NCBI RefSeq assembly: GCF_014486695.1
Contig: NZ_JACTAB010000005.1
Coordinates: 1-64,000 of the forward strand
Length of the DNA stretch: 64,000 nt
Direction of reading: 5' to 3'
Source of the DNA: Flavobacterium buctense
GTDB lineage: Bacteria > Bacteroidota > Bacteroidia > Flavobacteriales > Flavobacteriaceae
Part shown: piece after piece, positions 1 to 7,383 of the stretch
Layout of the letters: the number at the start of each line of letters is the position of its first letter
Numbering within the stretch: position 1 is the stretch's first letter
Made by a program: the position numbers and the translations under genes
The notes under the pieces: generated by a model
Seen by the model: only the letters and a program-made list of their open reading frames with translations
Told to the model about the DNA's origin: nothing
Databases searched by the model: none

Positions 1-131
1 TCTCCCAATCCAAATAAAAATCACCCTTTTTTAGAGTTTTTTTCAAACACCTGATTACTCGAATTTTACAAATGTCATTCGTCGATGTTTTGCTTTTCGA
101 AGCGTTTTTAAAAACACAAAACCTGCTCATT

Positions 132-185
132 TAGCCCCGATAGGAGCTGGCTACCATGTAGCGCGGATAGCGGGACGACGAGTCT
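132..185 (+). ncRNA. Flavo-1-like structured RNA, copy 1
   Basis: The sequence begins TAGCCCCGAT and ends GCGGATAGCGGGA. CCCG can pair with CGGG, and an internal GCTAC/GTAGC stem is closed by a CAT loop. The same opening and closing signatures recur at 56008-56088. The layout matches the Flavo-1 RNA motif known from Flavobacteria as I recall it; the assignment rests on memory of the consensus, not on a covariance search. It lies upstream of the thrS promoter, so it probably belongs to a separate or upstream transcript. Confidence 0.5.
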
Positions 186-243
186 TTAAGACAGCTATTG
201 TTCTGCTCCTGATAAATCTTTCCCATATTATACCCTATATATA

Positions 244-274
244 TTGTATGTGTTTTGTTAATCTGTTATATTTG
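244..274 (+). promoter_or_regulatory. Promoter of thrS operon (TTG-N20-TATATTTG)
   Basis: TTG at 244-246 and TATATTTG at 267-274 are 20 bp apart, matching the Bacteroidetes sigma consensus TTG/N17-23/TAnnTTTG. The expected transcription start lies about 15 nt before the thrS ATG, giving a very short leader. Confidence 0.7.
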
Positions 275-294
275 CAGTCCATAAAATTTTAGGA

Positions 295-2241
295 ATGATA
301 AAGATTACACTACCTGACGGATCGGTTAAGGAGTTTGGACAGAATTCAACTCCGATGGATGTTGCGAGAAGCATCAGTGAAGGATTAGCACGAAATGTGA
401 TTTCGGCAGCCTTTAATGGTACAACCATTGAAACGGAAACTCCATTAACGACCGACGGTTCTCTTATATTATATACATGGAATGACAAAGAGGGTAAAAA
501 AGCTTTTTGGCATTCGACTTCGCACGTGATGGCGCAAGTATTGGAAGAAAAATTTCCAGGCATCAAATTAACCCTTGGACCTGCGATTGACAATGGATTT
601 TATTATGACGTAGACTTTGGGGATAAAAAAATCACCGATGCCGACTTTAAAGCCATTGAAGACCGTGTGTTGGAAATCTCGAGAGAAAAACATGAATTTA
701 AAATGCGTGCCGTTTCTAAAGCAGAAGCTTTGGAAGTTTATAAAAATAACGAATACAAAACCGAATTGATTTCGAATTTGGAAGACGGAACGATTACATT
801 TTGTGATCATGCCAATTTCTTTGATTTGTGTCGTGGTGGTCATATTCCGAATACCGGAATCATCAAAGCGATGAAAATCATGAGCGTTGCCGGTGCTTAT
901 TGGCGCGGTGATGAGAAAAATAAGCAGTTGACTCGTGTTTACGGAGTTTCGTTTCCTAAACAAAAAGACTTGACCGATTATTTAGAATTACTGGAAGAAG
1001 CGAAACGTCGTGACCACAGAAAACTAGGTAAAGAATTAGATTTATTTACATTTTCACAAAAAGTAGGTCAAGGTTTACCATTATGGTTGCCGAAAGGCGC
1101 GGCTTTGAGAGACAGGCTAGAGCAATTTTTGAAAAAAGCACAGAAAAAAGCCGGTTACGAACAAGTAGTTACACCACATATCGGGCAAAAAGAATTGTAT
1201 GTCACTTCGGGTCACTATGCTAAATATGGTGCTGACAGTTTCCAACCGATTCACACACCGGCAGAAGGCGAAGAGTTTTTGTTAAAACCCATGAACTGCC
1301 CGCACCACTGTGAGATTTACAACAACAAACCTTGGTCATACAAAGATTTGCCAAAGCGTTATGCAGAATTCGGAACCGTTTACCGTTATGAGCAATCTGG
1401 AGAATTACACGGTTTGACTCGTGTTCGTGGGTTTACTCAGGATGACGCACATATTTTCTGTACACCGGATCAATTGGACAGAGAGTTCAAAAATGTAATC
1501 GACCTTGTACTTTATGTATTCGGTTCGTTAGGCTTTGAAAACTTTACTGCTCAGGTTTCGTTGAGAGACAAAGAAAATAGAGATAAGTATATCGGAAGTG
1601 ATGAAAACTGGGAAAAAGCTGAAAGCGCGATTATCAGTGCGGCCAGCGACAAAGGTTTGAATTACGTGATTGAATATGGCGAAGCCGCTTTCTATGGCCC
1701 GAAACTGGATTTCATGGTCAAAGATGCTTTAGGTAGACAATGGCAATTGGGAACGATTCAGGTAGATTACAATTTACCGGAGCGTTTTGAATTGACTTAT
1801 AAAGGTGCGGATGACAAATTACACCGACCGGTGATGATTCACCGAGCGCCATTTGGTTCGATGGAACGTTTTATCGCTATTTTATTGGAACATACGGCTG
1901 GAAATTTCCCACTTTGGCTGATGCCGGAGCAAGCTATTATCTTGTCTTTGAGTGAGAAATATGAAAATTATGCGAAAAAAGTTTTAGAATTGCTAGAAAA
2001 TCACGAAATTCGCGCCCTAATTGACAACCGCAACGAGACGATTGGAAAGAAAATTCGAGAAGCAGAAGTGCAAAAAATGCCGTTTATGCTGATTGTTGGT
2101 GAGGAAGAAGAGAAAAACGGTACGATTTCTGTACGTCGTCACGGACAAGAAGGAAAGGGAAATATCACGGTTACAATTGAGGAATTTGCCAAAATTGTAA
2201 ACGAAGAAATTGCCAAAACATTAAAAACATTTGAAGTTTAA
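295..2241 (+). CDS. thrS: Threonyl-tRNA synthetase
   Basis: Charges tRNA-Thr with threonine in the cytoplasm; class II synthetase of 648 residues, the usual length. An N-terminal TGS domain (about 1-62) is followed by the editing domain, where H73, H77, C179 and H183 form the expected HxxxH/Cys/His site that clears mischarged serine. The catalytic core carries the zinc ligands C335 (in MNCPHH), H386 (in DDAHIF) and H516 (in IHRAPFGS), followed by a C-terminal anticodon-binding domain. The ATG is preceded by a good flavobacterial promoter box. It is the first gene of thrS-infC-rpmI-rplT, a conserved arrangement, with 16 bp to infC. Confidence 0.97.
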   Translation: MIKITLPDGSVKEFGQNSTPMDVARSISEGLARNVISAAFNGTTIETETPLTTDGSLILYTWNDKEGKKAFWHSTSHVMAQVLEEKFPGIKLTLGPAIDNGFYYDVDFGDKKITDADFKAIEDRVLEISREKHEFKMRAVSKAEALEVYKNNEYKTELISNLEDGTITFCDHANFFDLCRGGHIPNTGIIKAMKIMSVAGAYWRGDEKNKQLTRVYGVSFPKQKDLTDYLELLEEAKRRDHRKLGKELDLFTFSQKVGQGLPLWLPKGAALRDRLEQFLKKAQKKAGYEQVVTPHIGQKELYVTSGHYAKYGADSFQPIHTPAEGEEFLLKPMNCPHHCEIYNNKPWSYKDLPKRYAEFGTVYRYEQSGELHGLTRVRGFTQDDAHIFCTPDQLDREFKNVIDLVLYVFGSLGFENFTAQVSLRDKENRDKYIGSDENWEKAESAIISAASDKGLNYVIEYGEAAFYGPKLDFMVKDALGRQWQLGTIQVDYNLPERFELTYKGADDKLHRPVMIHRAPFGSMERFIAILLEHTAGNFPLWLMPEQAIILSLSEKYENYAKKVLELLENHEIRALIDNRNETIGKKIREAEVQKMPFMLIVGEEEEKNGTISVRRHGQEGKGNITVTIEEFAKIVNEEIAKTLKTFEV

Positions 2242-2257
2242 TTTAAATAAGTAAGCC

Positions 2258-2818
2258 ATAGCAATTAGAAACAACAGAGGTTACCAACCTCGAGTAGAAA
2301 AAACAGCAGCCCACAGAATTAATAACTTAATTCGTGGTGTAGCAGAAGTTCGTTTAGTCGGAGAAAATATAGAACCGGGAGTGTTTAAGTTTTCCGATGC
2401 AATGCGTCTCGCAGAAGAGCAAGAAGTAGATTTGGTAGAGATTTCTCCAAATGCGGATCCACCTGTTTGTAAGTTAATGGATTATGGGAAATTCATTTAT
2501 CAACAAAAAAAGCGTGATAAAGAATTAAAAGCAAAGTCAACGCAAATCACCGTTAAAGAGATTCGTTTCGGACCTCAAACGGATGAGCATGATTATGAAT
2601 TCAAAAGAAAGAATGCAGAAAAGTTCCTAAAAGAAGGCTCAAAATTAAAAGCTTTTGTATTCTTCAAAGGACGTTCTATCATTTATAAAGAACAAGGTCA
2701 AATCTTATTGTTGCGTTTAGCACAAGATTTGGAAGAATACGGAAAAGTGGAAGCCATGCCCGTATTAGAAGGAAAGAGAATGATTATGTTCATTGCTCCT
2801 AAAAAGAAAAGTAAGTAA
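2258..2818 (+). CDS. infC: Translation initiation factor IF-3, non-canonical ATA start
   Basis: Binds the 30S subunit, blocks premature 50S joining and checks initiator codon-anticodon pairing. The first in-frame GTG (2381) would remove the N-terminal domain. Reading back in frame from there gives [14 protein letters not shown] and [20 protein letters not shown], the standard IF-3 N-terminus, up to an in-frame TAA at 2252. No ATG, GTG or TTG lies between that stop and this region, so the start must be ATA at 2258 (giving M-A-I-R-N-N) or, less likely, ATT at 2264. Using 2258 gives 186 residues. Rare start codons on infC are known to serve autoregulation in E. coli, because IF-3 rejects them. 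Confidence 0.92.
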   Translation: MAIRNNRGYQPRVEKTAAHRINNLIRGVAEVRLVGENIEPGVFKFSDAMRLAEEQEVDLVEISPNADPPVCKLMDYGKFIYQQKKRDKELKAKSTQITVKEIRFGPQTDEHDYEFKRKNAEKFLKEGSKLKAFVFFKGRSIIYKEQGQILLLRLAQDLEEYGKVEAMPVLEGKRMIMFIAPKKKSK

Positions 2819-2843
2819 GTTAAATTAAATAAACTAGGAAAAG

Positions 2844-3041
2844 ATGCCTAAAATGAAAACAAAATCCAGTGCTAAGAAGCGATTCAAAGTAACTGGCTCT
2901 GGAAAAATCAAGAGAAAACACGCTTTTAAAAGTCACATCCTGACTAAAAAATCTAAAAAGCGTAAATTGGCTTTAACTCACTCTGCGTTGGTTCACAAAA
3001 CAGATGAGAAAAGTATCAAACAACAATTAAGAATTATCTAA
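2844..3041 (+). CDS. rpmI: 50S ribosomal protein L35
   Basis: Small, very basic 65-residue protein of the large subunit, beginning [14 protein letters not shown] and containing the family's lysine/arginine-rich core with [11 protein letters not shown]. Length is typical. It follows infC by 25 bp in the conserved infC-rpmI-rplT order. Its stop codon is followed directly by a 7-bp periodic array (3043-3077). Confidence 0.97.
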
Positions 3042-3042
3042 T

Positions 3043-3077
3043 TTAGTGATTAGTAATTAGTGACTAGTAATTAGTCG
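3043..3077 (+). repeat. Five-unit 7-bp array, TTAGTNA type
   Basis: Five consecutive heptamers read ttagtga, ttagtaa, ttagtga, ctagtaa and ttagtcg, starting 1 nt after the rpmI stop codon. It is a one-sided member of the short-period intergenic arrays seen elsewhere in this window (10921-11010, 31431-31592, 37396-37472). Confidence 0.75.
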
Positions 3078-3117
3078 TTAAGCTTTTCAATAAATAAAAT
3101 TCTTTAGGTTAAAAAAT

Positions 3118-3198
3118 TATTTAAAATAACCTTGGAGTATGGCTTTAAAGTTCCCTTGATTCAATTCGGGACGCCTGCTACAAAAAAACAGAAAAATT
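3118..3198 (+). promoter_or_regulatory. Possible L20 leader between rpmI and rplT
   Basis: The 157-bp rpmI-rplT gap is long for this operon. Its second half contains a GC-richer stretch (CCTTGGAG... TTCCC... CGGGACGCC) that could fold, directly before rplT. L20 autoregulates through structured leaders in other bacteria, and an L20-associated RNA motif is known in Bacteroidales. No specific fold could be verified here. Confidence 0.3.
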
Positions 3199-3543
3199 AT
3201 GCCAAGATCAGTAAATTCAGTTGCTAAAAGAGCAAGAAGAAAAAAGATAATGAAGCAAGCCAAAGGTTTCTTTGGTCGTCGTAAAAACGTTTGGACAGTT
3301 GCTAAAAACGCAGTAGAAAAAGCCATGTGCTATGCTTACCGCGATAGAAAGCAAAACAAAAGAAACTTCCGTTCACTATGGATCACGCGTATCAACGCTG
3401 GTGCTCGTTTGGAAGGAATGAGTTACTCACAATTCATGGGATTAGTTAAGAAAAACGGTATCGAATTGAACCGTAAAGTATTGGCTGATTTAGCAATGAA
3501 TCACCCGGAAGCTTTTAAAGCTGTTGTGAAAAAAGTAAAATAA
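3199..3543 (+). CDS. rplT: 50S ribosomal protein L20
   Basis: Binds 23S rRNA early in large-subunit assembly and often represses its own operon. The 114-residue basic protein begins [17 protein letters not shown] and contains the family signature around [18 protein letters not shown]. Length is normal. It is the last gene of the operon and is followed by a strong intrinsic terminator at 3581-3611. Confidence 0.97.
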   Translation: MPRSVNSVAKRARRKKIMKQAKGFFGRRKNVWTVAKNAVEKAMCYAYRDRKQNKRNFRSLWITRINAGARLEGMSYSQFMGLVKKNGIELNRKVLADLAMNHPEAFKAVVKKVK

Positions 3544-3580
3544 ACGTTTGTACAAACTCAATTTAACTTACTTACATAGA

Positions 3581-3611
3581 AAATCCCAACCACTCGGTTG
3601 GGATTTTTTTT
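3581..3611 (+). terminator. Intrinsic terminator of the thrS-rplT operon
   Basis: AATCCCAACC and GGTTGGGATT form a stem around a four-base loop, followed by a run of T. The -33 TTG of the next promoter lies inside this hairpin. Confidence 0.9.
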
Positions 3612-3625
3612 ATTTCCTATATTTG
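3598..3625 (+). promoter_or_regulatory. Promoter of the small lipoprotein gene
   Basis: TTG at 3598-3600 and TATATTTG at 3618-3625 are 17 bp apart. The box lies 12 nt before the ATG at 3638, and the -33 element sits in the 3' arm of the preceding terminator. Confidence 0.65.
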
Positions 3626-3637
3626 ACAAAAAAAGCC

Positions 3638-4051
3638 ATGAAAACAAAATCATTAATCAAAACAATACTCTTACTAATTACGCTCACTTTGGGCAGTAGT
3701 TGTTCCAAAGACGATAGCGCTCCTGAAGGAGATGTCAGCTTACTGTACAACAGATGGTGGTACAACGATAATGATTCAGCTCCGGCGCCTGATTTGTTAT
3801 TTAATTCCATAGGTGCTTATCAACAACACCAAGTGATTTCGGGAGTTAGCATTTTTTATAACGGAACTTGGATTTGGGAAAACCAAGACCAAAAAATTAT
3901 GAAAGTCACTCACGACAACGGAACCGGAACGACAACTACGATTTGGTATCAGTTTTCAGGAATTCAGGAAGGTCGCTTTAAAGTCAAACAATCCACTGAT
4001 GGCGTCACTTTCTCGAACACCACTTTGGTTTACCTTTATACTAACGAATAA
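3638..4051 (+). CDS. Small surface lipoprotein, lipocalin-like
   Basis: 137 residues when started at ATG 3638; a longer frame reaches 3548 but would run through the terminator and promoter. The N-terminus is a lipoprotein signal peptide ending LGSSC, followed by SKDDS. This lysine-plus-acidic tag after the lipidated cysteine is the Bacteroidetes signal for export to the cell surface. The mature part has short beta-rich segments (RWWYND, GTWIWEN, TTIWYQF) like lipocalin-type proteins, but no family is certain. It is a single-gene unit with its own promoter and terminator. Confidence 0.8.
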   Translation: MKTKSLIKTILLLITLTLGSSCSKDDSAPEGDVSLLYNRWWYNDNDSAPAPDLLFNSIGAYQQHQVISGVSIFYNGTWIWENQDQKIMKVTHDNGTGTTTTIWYQFSGIQEGRFKVKQSTDGVTFSNTTLVYLYTNE

Positions 4052-4055
4052 AACC

Positions 4056-4085
4056 AAGTCCCAACACATTGTTGGGATTTTTTTT
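4056..4085 (+). terminator. Intrinsic terminator after the lipoprotein gene
   Basis: GTCCCAACA and TGTTGGGAT form a stem with a CAT loop, followed by T8. Confidence 0.9.
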
Positions 4086-4087
4086 AT

Positions 4088-4149
4088 GGCGTGACCACAA
4101 GGGTCGCGCTGTCCGCAGTACATGGTACTTCGCTTCCATCGCTCACGCG
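4088..4149. repeat. REP-like imperfect palindrome
   Basis: A GC-rich 62-bp island in AT-rich DNA, with terminal inverted repeats GCGTGA (4089-4094) and TCACGC (4143-4148) and an internal GTAC-ATG-GTAC hairpin. GTCGCGCTGTCCGC and CTTCCATCGCTCACGC resemble a dispersed palindromic element I recall from Bacteroidetes genomes (GTCGGGCTTTCCGC ... CGATCCCTCACGC). Only one copy is present in this window. Confidence 0.5.
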
Positions 4150-4286
4150 ACAACTTAGACTTCAAGTTGACTAATAATCAATCTTCTTCTTTACAACCAA
4201 AGGTCAACCACACCCATTCATTTTAACATTTGTTTTTAAAAATGACACCATTTGATTCCTTACTTTTGGGCTAAACTAAATCCATT

Positions 4287-7205
4287 ATGAAAAAAATTAT
4301 AATTGCAAGTTGCTTCTTACTCGCCGTGAGCACAACAATAGCACAAAACTATTCTACAGAAAAAAAACAAGACACTCAAGGGTACACTTATGAAACGGTA
4401 AAAAACGACAAAACCGGCGTTAGAGTATACACCTTAAAAAACGGACTAAAAGTCTATTTAGCCCAAAATACAGACGAACCTAGAATTCAAACCTATATTC
4501 CCGTAAGAACCGGTTCCAACAATGATCCCGCTGACAATACCGGATTAGCGCATTATTTGGAGCACATGGTTTTCAAAGGAACCAGCAAAGTTGGCACCCA
4601 AAATTGGGAAACCGAAAAGAAACTCCTTGCCCAAATTTCAGATTTATACGAGCAACACAAAGCAGAAACTGATCCTGAAAAAAAGATTGCGATTTACAAA
4701 CAAATCGATCAAGTTTCTCAAGAAGCTTCGAAATATTCGGTTGCCAATGAATATGACAAACTAATTTCATCACTTGGTGCTAAGGGAACTAATGCACACA
4801 CTTCGCTAAACGAGACCGTGTACAAAAACAACATTCCGGCCAATGAATTAGAGAAATGGATGATCGTAGAAAAAGAACGATTTTCTGAGTTAGTGTTGCG
4901 TCTTTTTCACACCGAATTAGAAGCTGTGTATGAAGAATTCAACCGCTCTCAAGACAATGATGGGCGTTTGGTTAACTTTGAATTAATGGCTGCTTTATTT
5001 CCGGATACGCCTTATGGGCAACAAACCACAATCGGTAAATCGGAACATTTGAAAAACCCTTCTATGGTTGCCATTCACAACTATTTCGATACTTATTATG
5101 TGCCTAATAATATGGCTGTAGTTTTAGTAGGTGACTTAGATTTCGATAAAACCATCAAAATGGTAGACCAATACTTTGGTACATTCCAATACAAAGAATT
5201 GCCAATGAAGAAAAAAACAGTCGAAAAACCAATGACCACTATCGTTTCAAGAGAAGTTAAAAGCCCAACGGCCGAACGTTTAAATATGGCCTGGAGAACT
5301 TCCGGTGACGGAACCAAAGAAGCACAATTAGCAGAAATGGTAGCCGAAATATTGTCAAACGCCGGCGATGTTGGTTTAATTGACATTAATATCAACCAAA
5401 AACAATTGGCTTTAAATGCCGGTGGATTCAGCACTACTTTCAATGAATACGGCTATTTAGGCATGAGCATCACCCCAAAAGAAGGGCAAACACTAGAAGA
5501 AGCTAGAGATTTACTGCTTACTCAAGTAGAAAAAATCAAAAAAGGCGAATTCGATGAGTGGATGATTCAAGCCATCGTGAACAACATGAAATTAAACCAA
5601 ATGAAGGCTTATGAATCGGGCGACGGGTTAGCAACTAGCTTATACCGCGTTTTTATTCAAGGTAGAAGTTGGGAAGAAAACCTAGCCGAAATCAATGAGT
5701 ATTCGAAAATTACCAAAGCGGATATCGTAAAATTTGCCAATGATTTTTTCAAAGACAACTATGTAATTGTTTACAAAAGAAAAGGTGTTAATGACAAATT
5801 GGTTCGTGTTTCTAACCCAAAAATCACCCCAATTCAATTGAATCGCGATGCGCAATCAGAGTTTTACAAAAACTTTGCTAAACAAACCGCAACCGATTTA
5901 GCACCGGTATTTGTTGATTTCAACAAAGAAATCCAAACCAAAAAAATAAAGAATACCAATGTTAGTTTTATCAAGAACAACACAAATTCTATTTCAAGTT
6001 TGTACTATATTTTCAATATGGGTTCAGACCATGACAATAAATTACAATTGGCTGCCGGTATGTTAGATTATTTAGGCACGGATAAAATGAGTTCGGAACA
6101 GGTAAAAAAAGAATTTTACAAAATCGGAATCTCTTATTCAGTGAACTTTACTAATGATATGACTTACATTTCGCTTTCGGGCTTGGAGAATAATTTACCA
6201 AAAGGAATTGCTTTATTGGAAGACTTATTGAAAAATGTAAAACCGGATCAAAAAGTATATCAAACCCAAGTAGAAAGTATTTTAAACGCTCGAAATAATG
6301 CCAAAAAGCGAAAAGAAAGCATCATAAATGCCTTAGTAAATTATGCTAAATACGGTAAAAATTCTCGATTCAGAGATATCATTTCTGAACAAGAATTGAA
6401 GGCAATGGATGTGGCCAAACTAACTGATATGATTAAAGGAATGACGAGCTATGAACACCAAATTTTCTTTTATGGAACCGATATGAATCCCATAGTAGCG
6501 GCTTTAGAAAAGAACCACAATTTGGCAGCCAACAAACCAATTCCGGCACCAAAACCATATACAGAACCGGAAACAGCCAACAAAGTTTACTTTGCCAATT
6601 ACGATATGGTTCAAACCGAAATGACCAGAGTTGCCAAAGGCACTCAATACAATCCTAAAATGACCGGAACAGTCAATGTATTTAATTCCTATTTCGGTTC
6701 CGGATTGTCTTCCATTGTATTCCAAGAAATCAGAGAATCTAAGTCTTTGGCTTATTCAGCTCGAGCTAATTATGTTATGGCTAACGATAAAAATCTAAGC
6801 GATTATATGCAGGTAGCCATCGGAACTCAAGCCAATAAATTACCTCAAGCGGTGGAAGCTATTAATGCTTTATTATCCGAAATGCCCAAAATTGACAAAC
6901 AATTCAACAATGCCAAAGAGTCGAGTTTGAAACAAATCGCCAGCAGCCGAATTATGAAAACCAATATTTTCTTCAACCAACTTAACTTGAAAAAATTAGG
7001 TTTCGATTATGACATTCGTCAAGACATTTATAAAGACATTCAAGGGTTGACTCTAGAAGCAACAAATGATTTTTTCAACAAAGAAGTAAAAACTAAAAAG
7101 TACAATACCGCCATTATCGGTAAAAAAGAAAGTTTAGATTTCGCTGCCTTACAAAAATTAGGTGAAATTGAAGAAGTAACTTTAGAGGAAATCTTTAATT
7201 ACTAA
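4287..7205 (+). CDS. Secreted M16-family zinc peptidase (two-unit, pitrilysin-like)
   Basis: 972 residues with a signal peptide ending near TIAQ, so periplasmic or outer-membrane associated. The inverted zinc motif HxxEH is present as HYLEH (89-93), with the distal glutamate in the ELEAVYEEF segment. The length covers two M16 halves (peptidase domain plus inactive M16C units), as in PqqL/YmxG-type processing peptidases of Bacteroidetes. The C-terminal half has the RESKSLAYSARANY region typical of the second unit. It probably degrades peptides in the periplasm. A terminator follows at 7230-7261. Confidence 0.9.
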   Translation: MKKIIIASCFLLAVSTTIAQNYSTEKKQDTQGYTYETVKNDKTGVRVYTLKNGLKVYLAQNTDEPRIQTYIPVRTGSNNDPADNTGLAHYLEHMVFKGTSKVGTQNWETEKKLLAQISDLYEQHKAETDPEKKIAIYKQIDQVSQEASKYSVANEYDKLISSLGAKGTNAHTSLNETVYKNNIPANELEKWMIVEKERFSELVLRLFHTELEAVYEEFNRSQDNDGRLVNFELMAALFPDTPYGQQTTIGKSEHLKNPSMVAIHNYFDTYYVPNNMAVVLVGDLDFDKTIKMVDQYFGTFQYKELPMKKKTVEKPMTTIVSREVKSPTAERLNMAWRTSGDGTKEAQLAEMVAEILSNAGDVGLIDININQKQLALNAGGFSTTFNEYGYLGMSITPKEGQTLEEARDLLLTQVEKIKKGEFDEWMIQAIVNNMKLNQMKAYESGDGLATSLYRVFIQGRSWEENLAEINEYSKITKADIVKFANDFFKDNYVIVYKRKGVNDKLVRVSNPKITPIQLNRDAQSEFYKNFAKQTATDLAPVFVDFNKEIQTKKIKNTNVSFIKNNTNSISSLYYIFNMGSDHDNKLQLAAGMLDYLGTDKMSSEQVKKEFYKIGISYSVNFTNDMTYISLSGLENNLPKGIALLEDLLKNVKPDQKVYQTQVESILNARNNAKKRKESIINALVNYAKYGKNSRFRDIISEQELKAMDVAKLTDMIKGMTSYEHQIFFYGTDMNPIVAALEKNHNLAANKPIPAPKPYTEPETANKVYFANYDMVQTEMTRVAKGTQYNPKMTGTVNVFNSYFGSGLSSIVFQEIRESKSLAYSARANYVMANDKNLSDYMQVAIGTQANKLPQAVEAINALLSEMPKIDKQFNNAKESSLKQIASSRIMKTNIFFNQLNLKKLGFDYDIRQDIYKDIQGLTLEATNDFFNKEVKTKKYNTAIIGKKESLDFAALQKLGEIEEVTLEEIFNY

Positions 7206-7229
7206 TAGTACTCTTTTTAATTATTATAA

Positions 7230-7261
7230 AAATCTCGGTCTAGCAACCGAGATTTTTTTTT
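7230..7261 (+). terminator. Intrinsic terminator after the M16 peptidase
   Basis: AATCTCGGT and ACCGAGATT flank a short loop and are followed by a T run. Confidence 0.9.
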
Positions 7262-7383
7262 ATAAGCGAGTCCAGTTAAAAAAAACTTAAGATTTGCATG
7301 TTACATCAAATATTATAGTACTTTGGTTAGTTTTTTAAGACTAACACTTAACCTTATTCATCAATCTATTTAAATTTTTAACT

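Noticed and set aside
2381..2818. GTG 2381 as the infC start
   Set aside because: Conserved IF-3 N-terminal sequence continues upstream to 2258.
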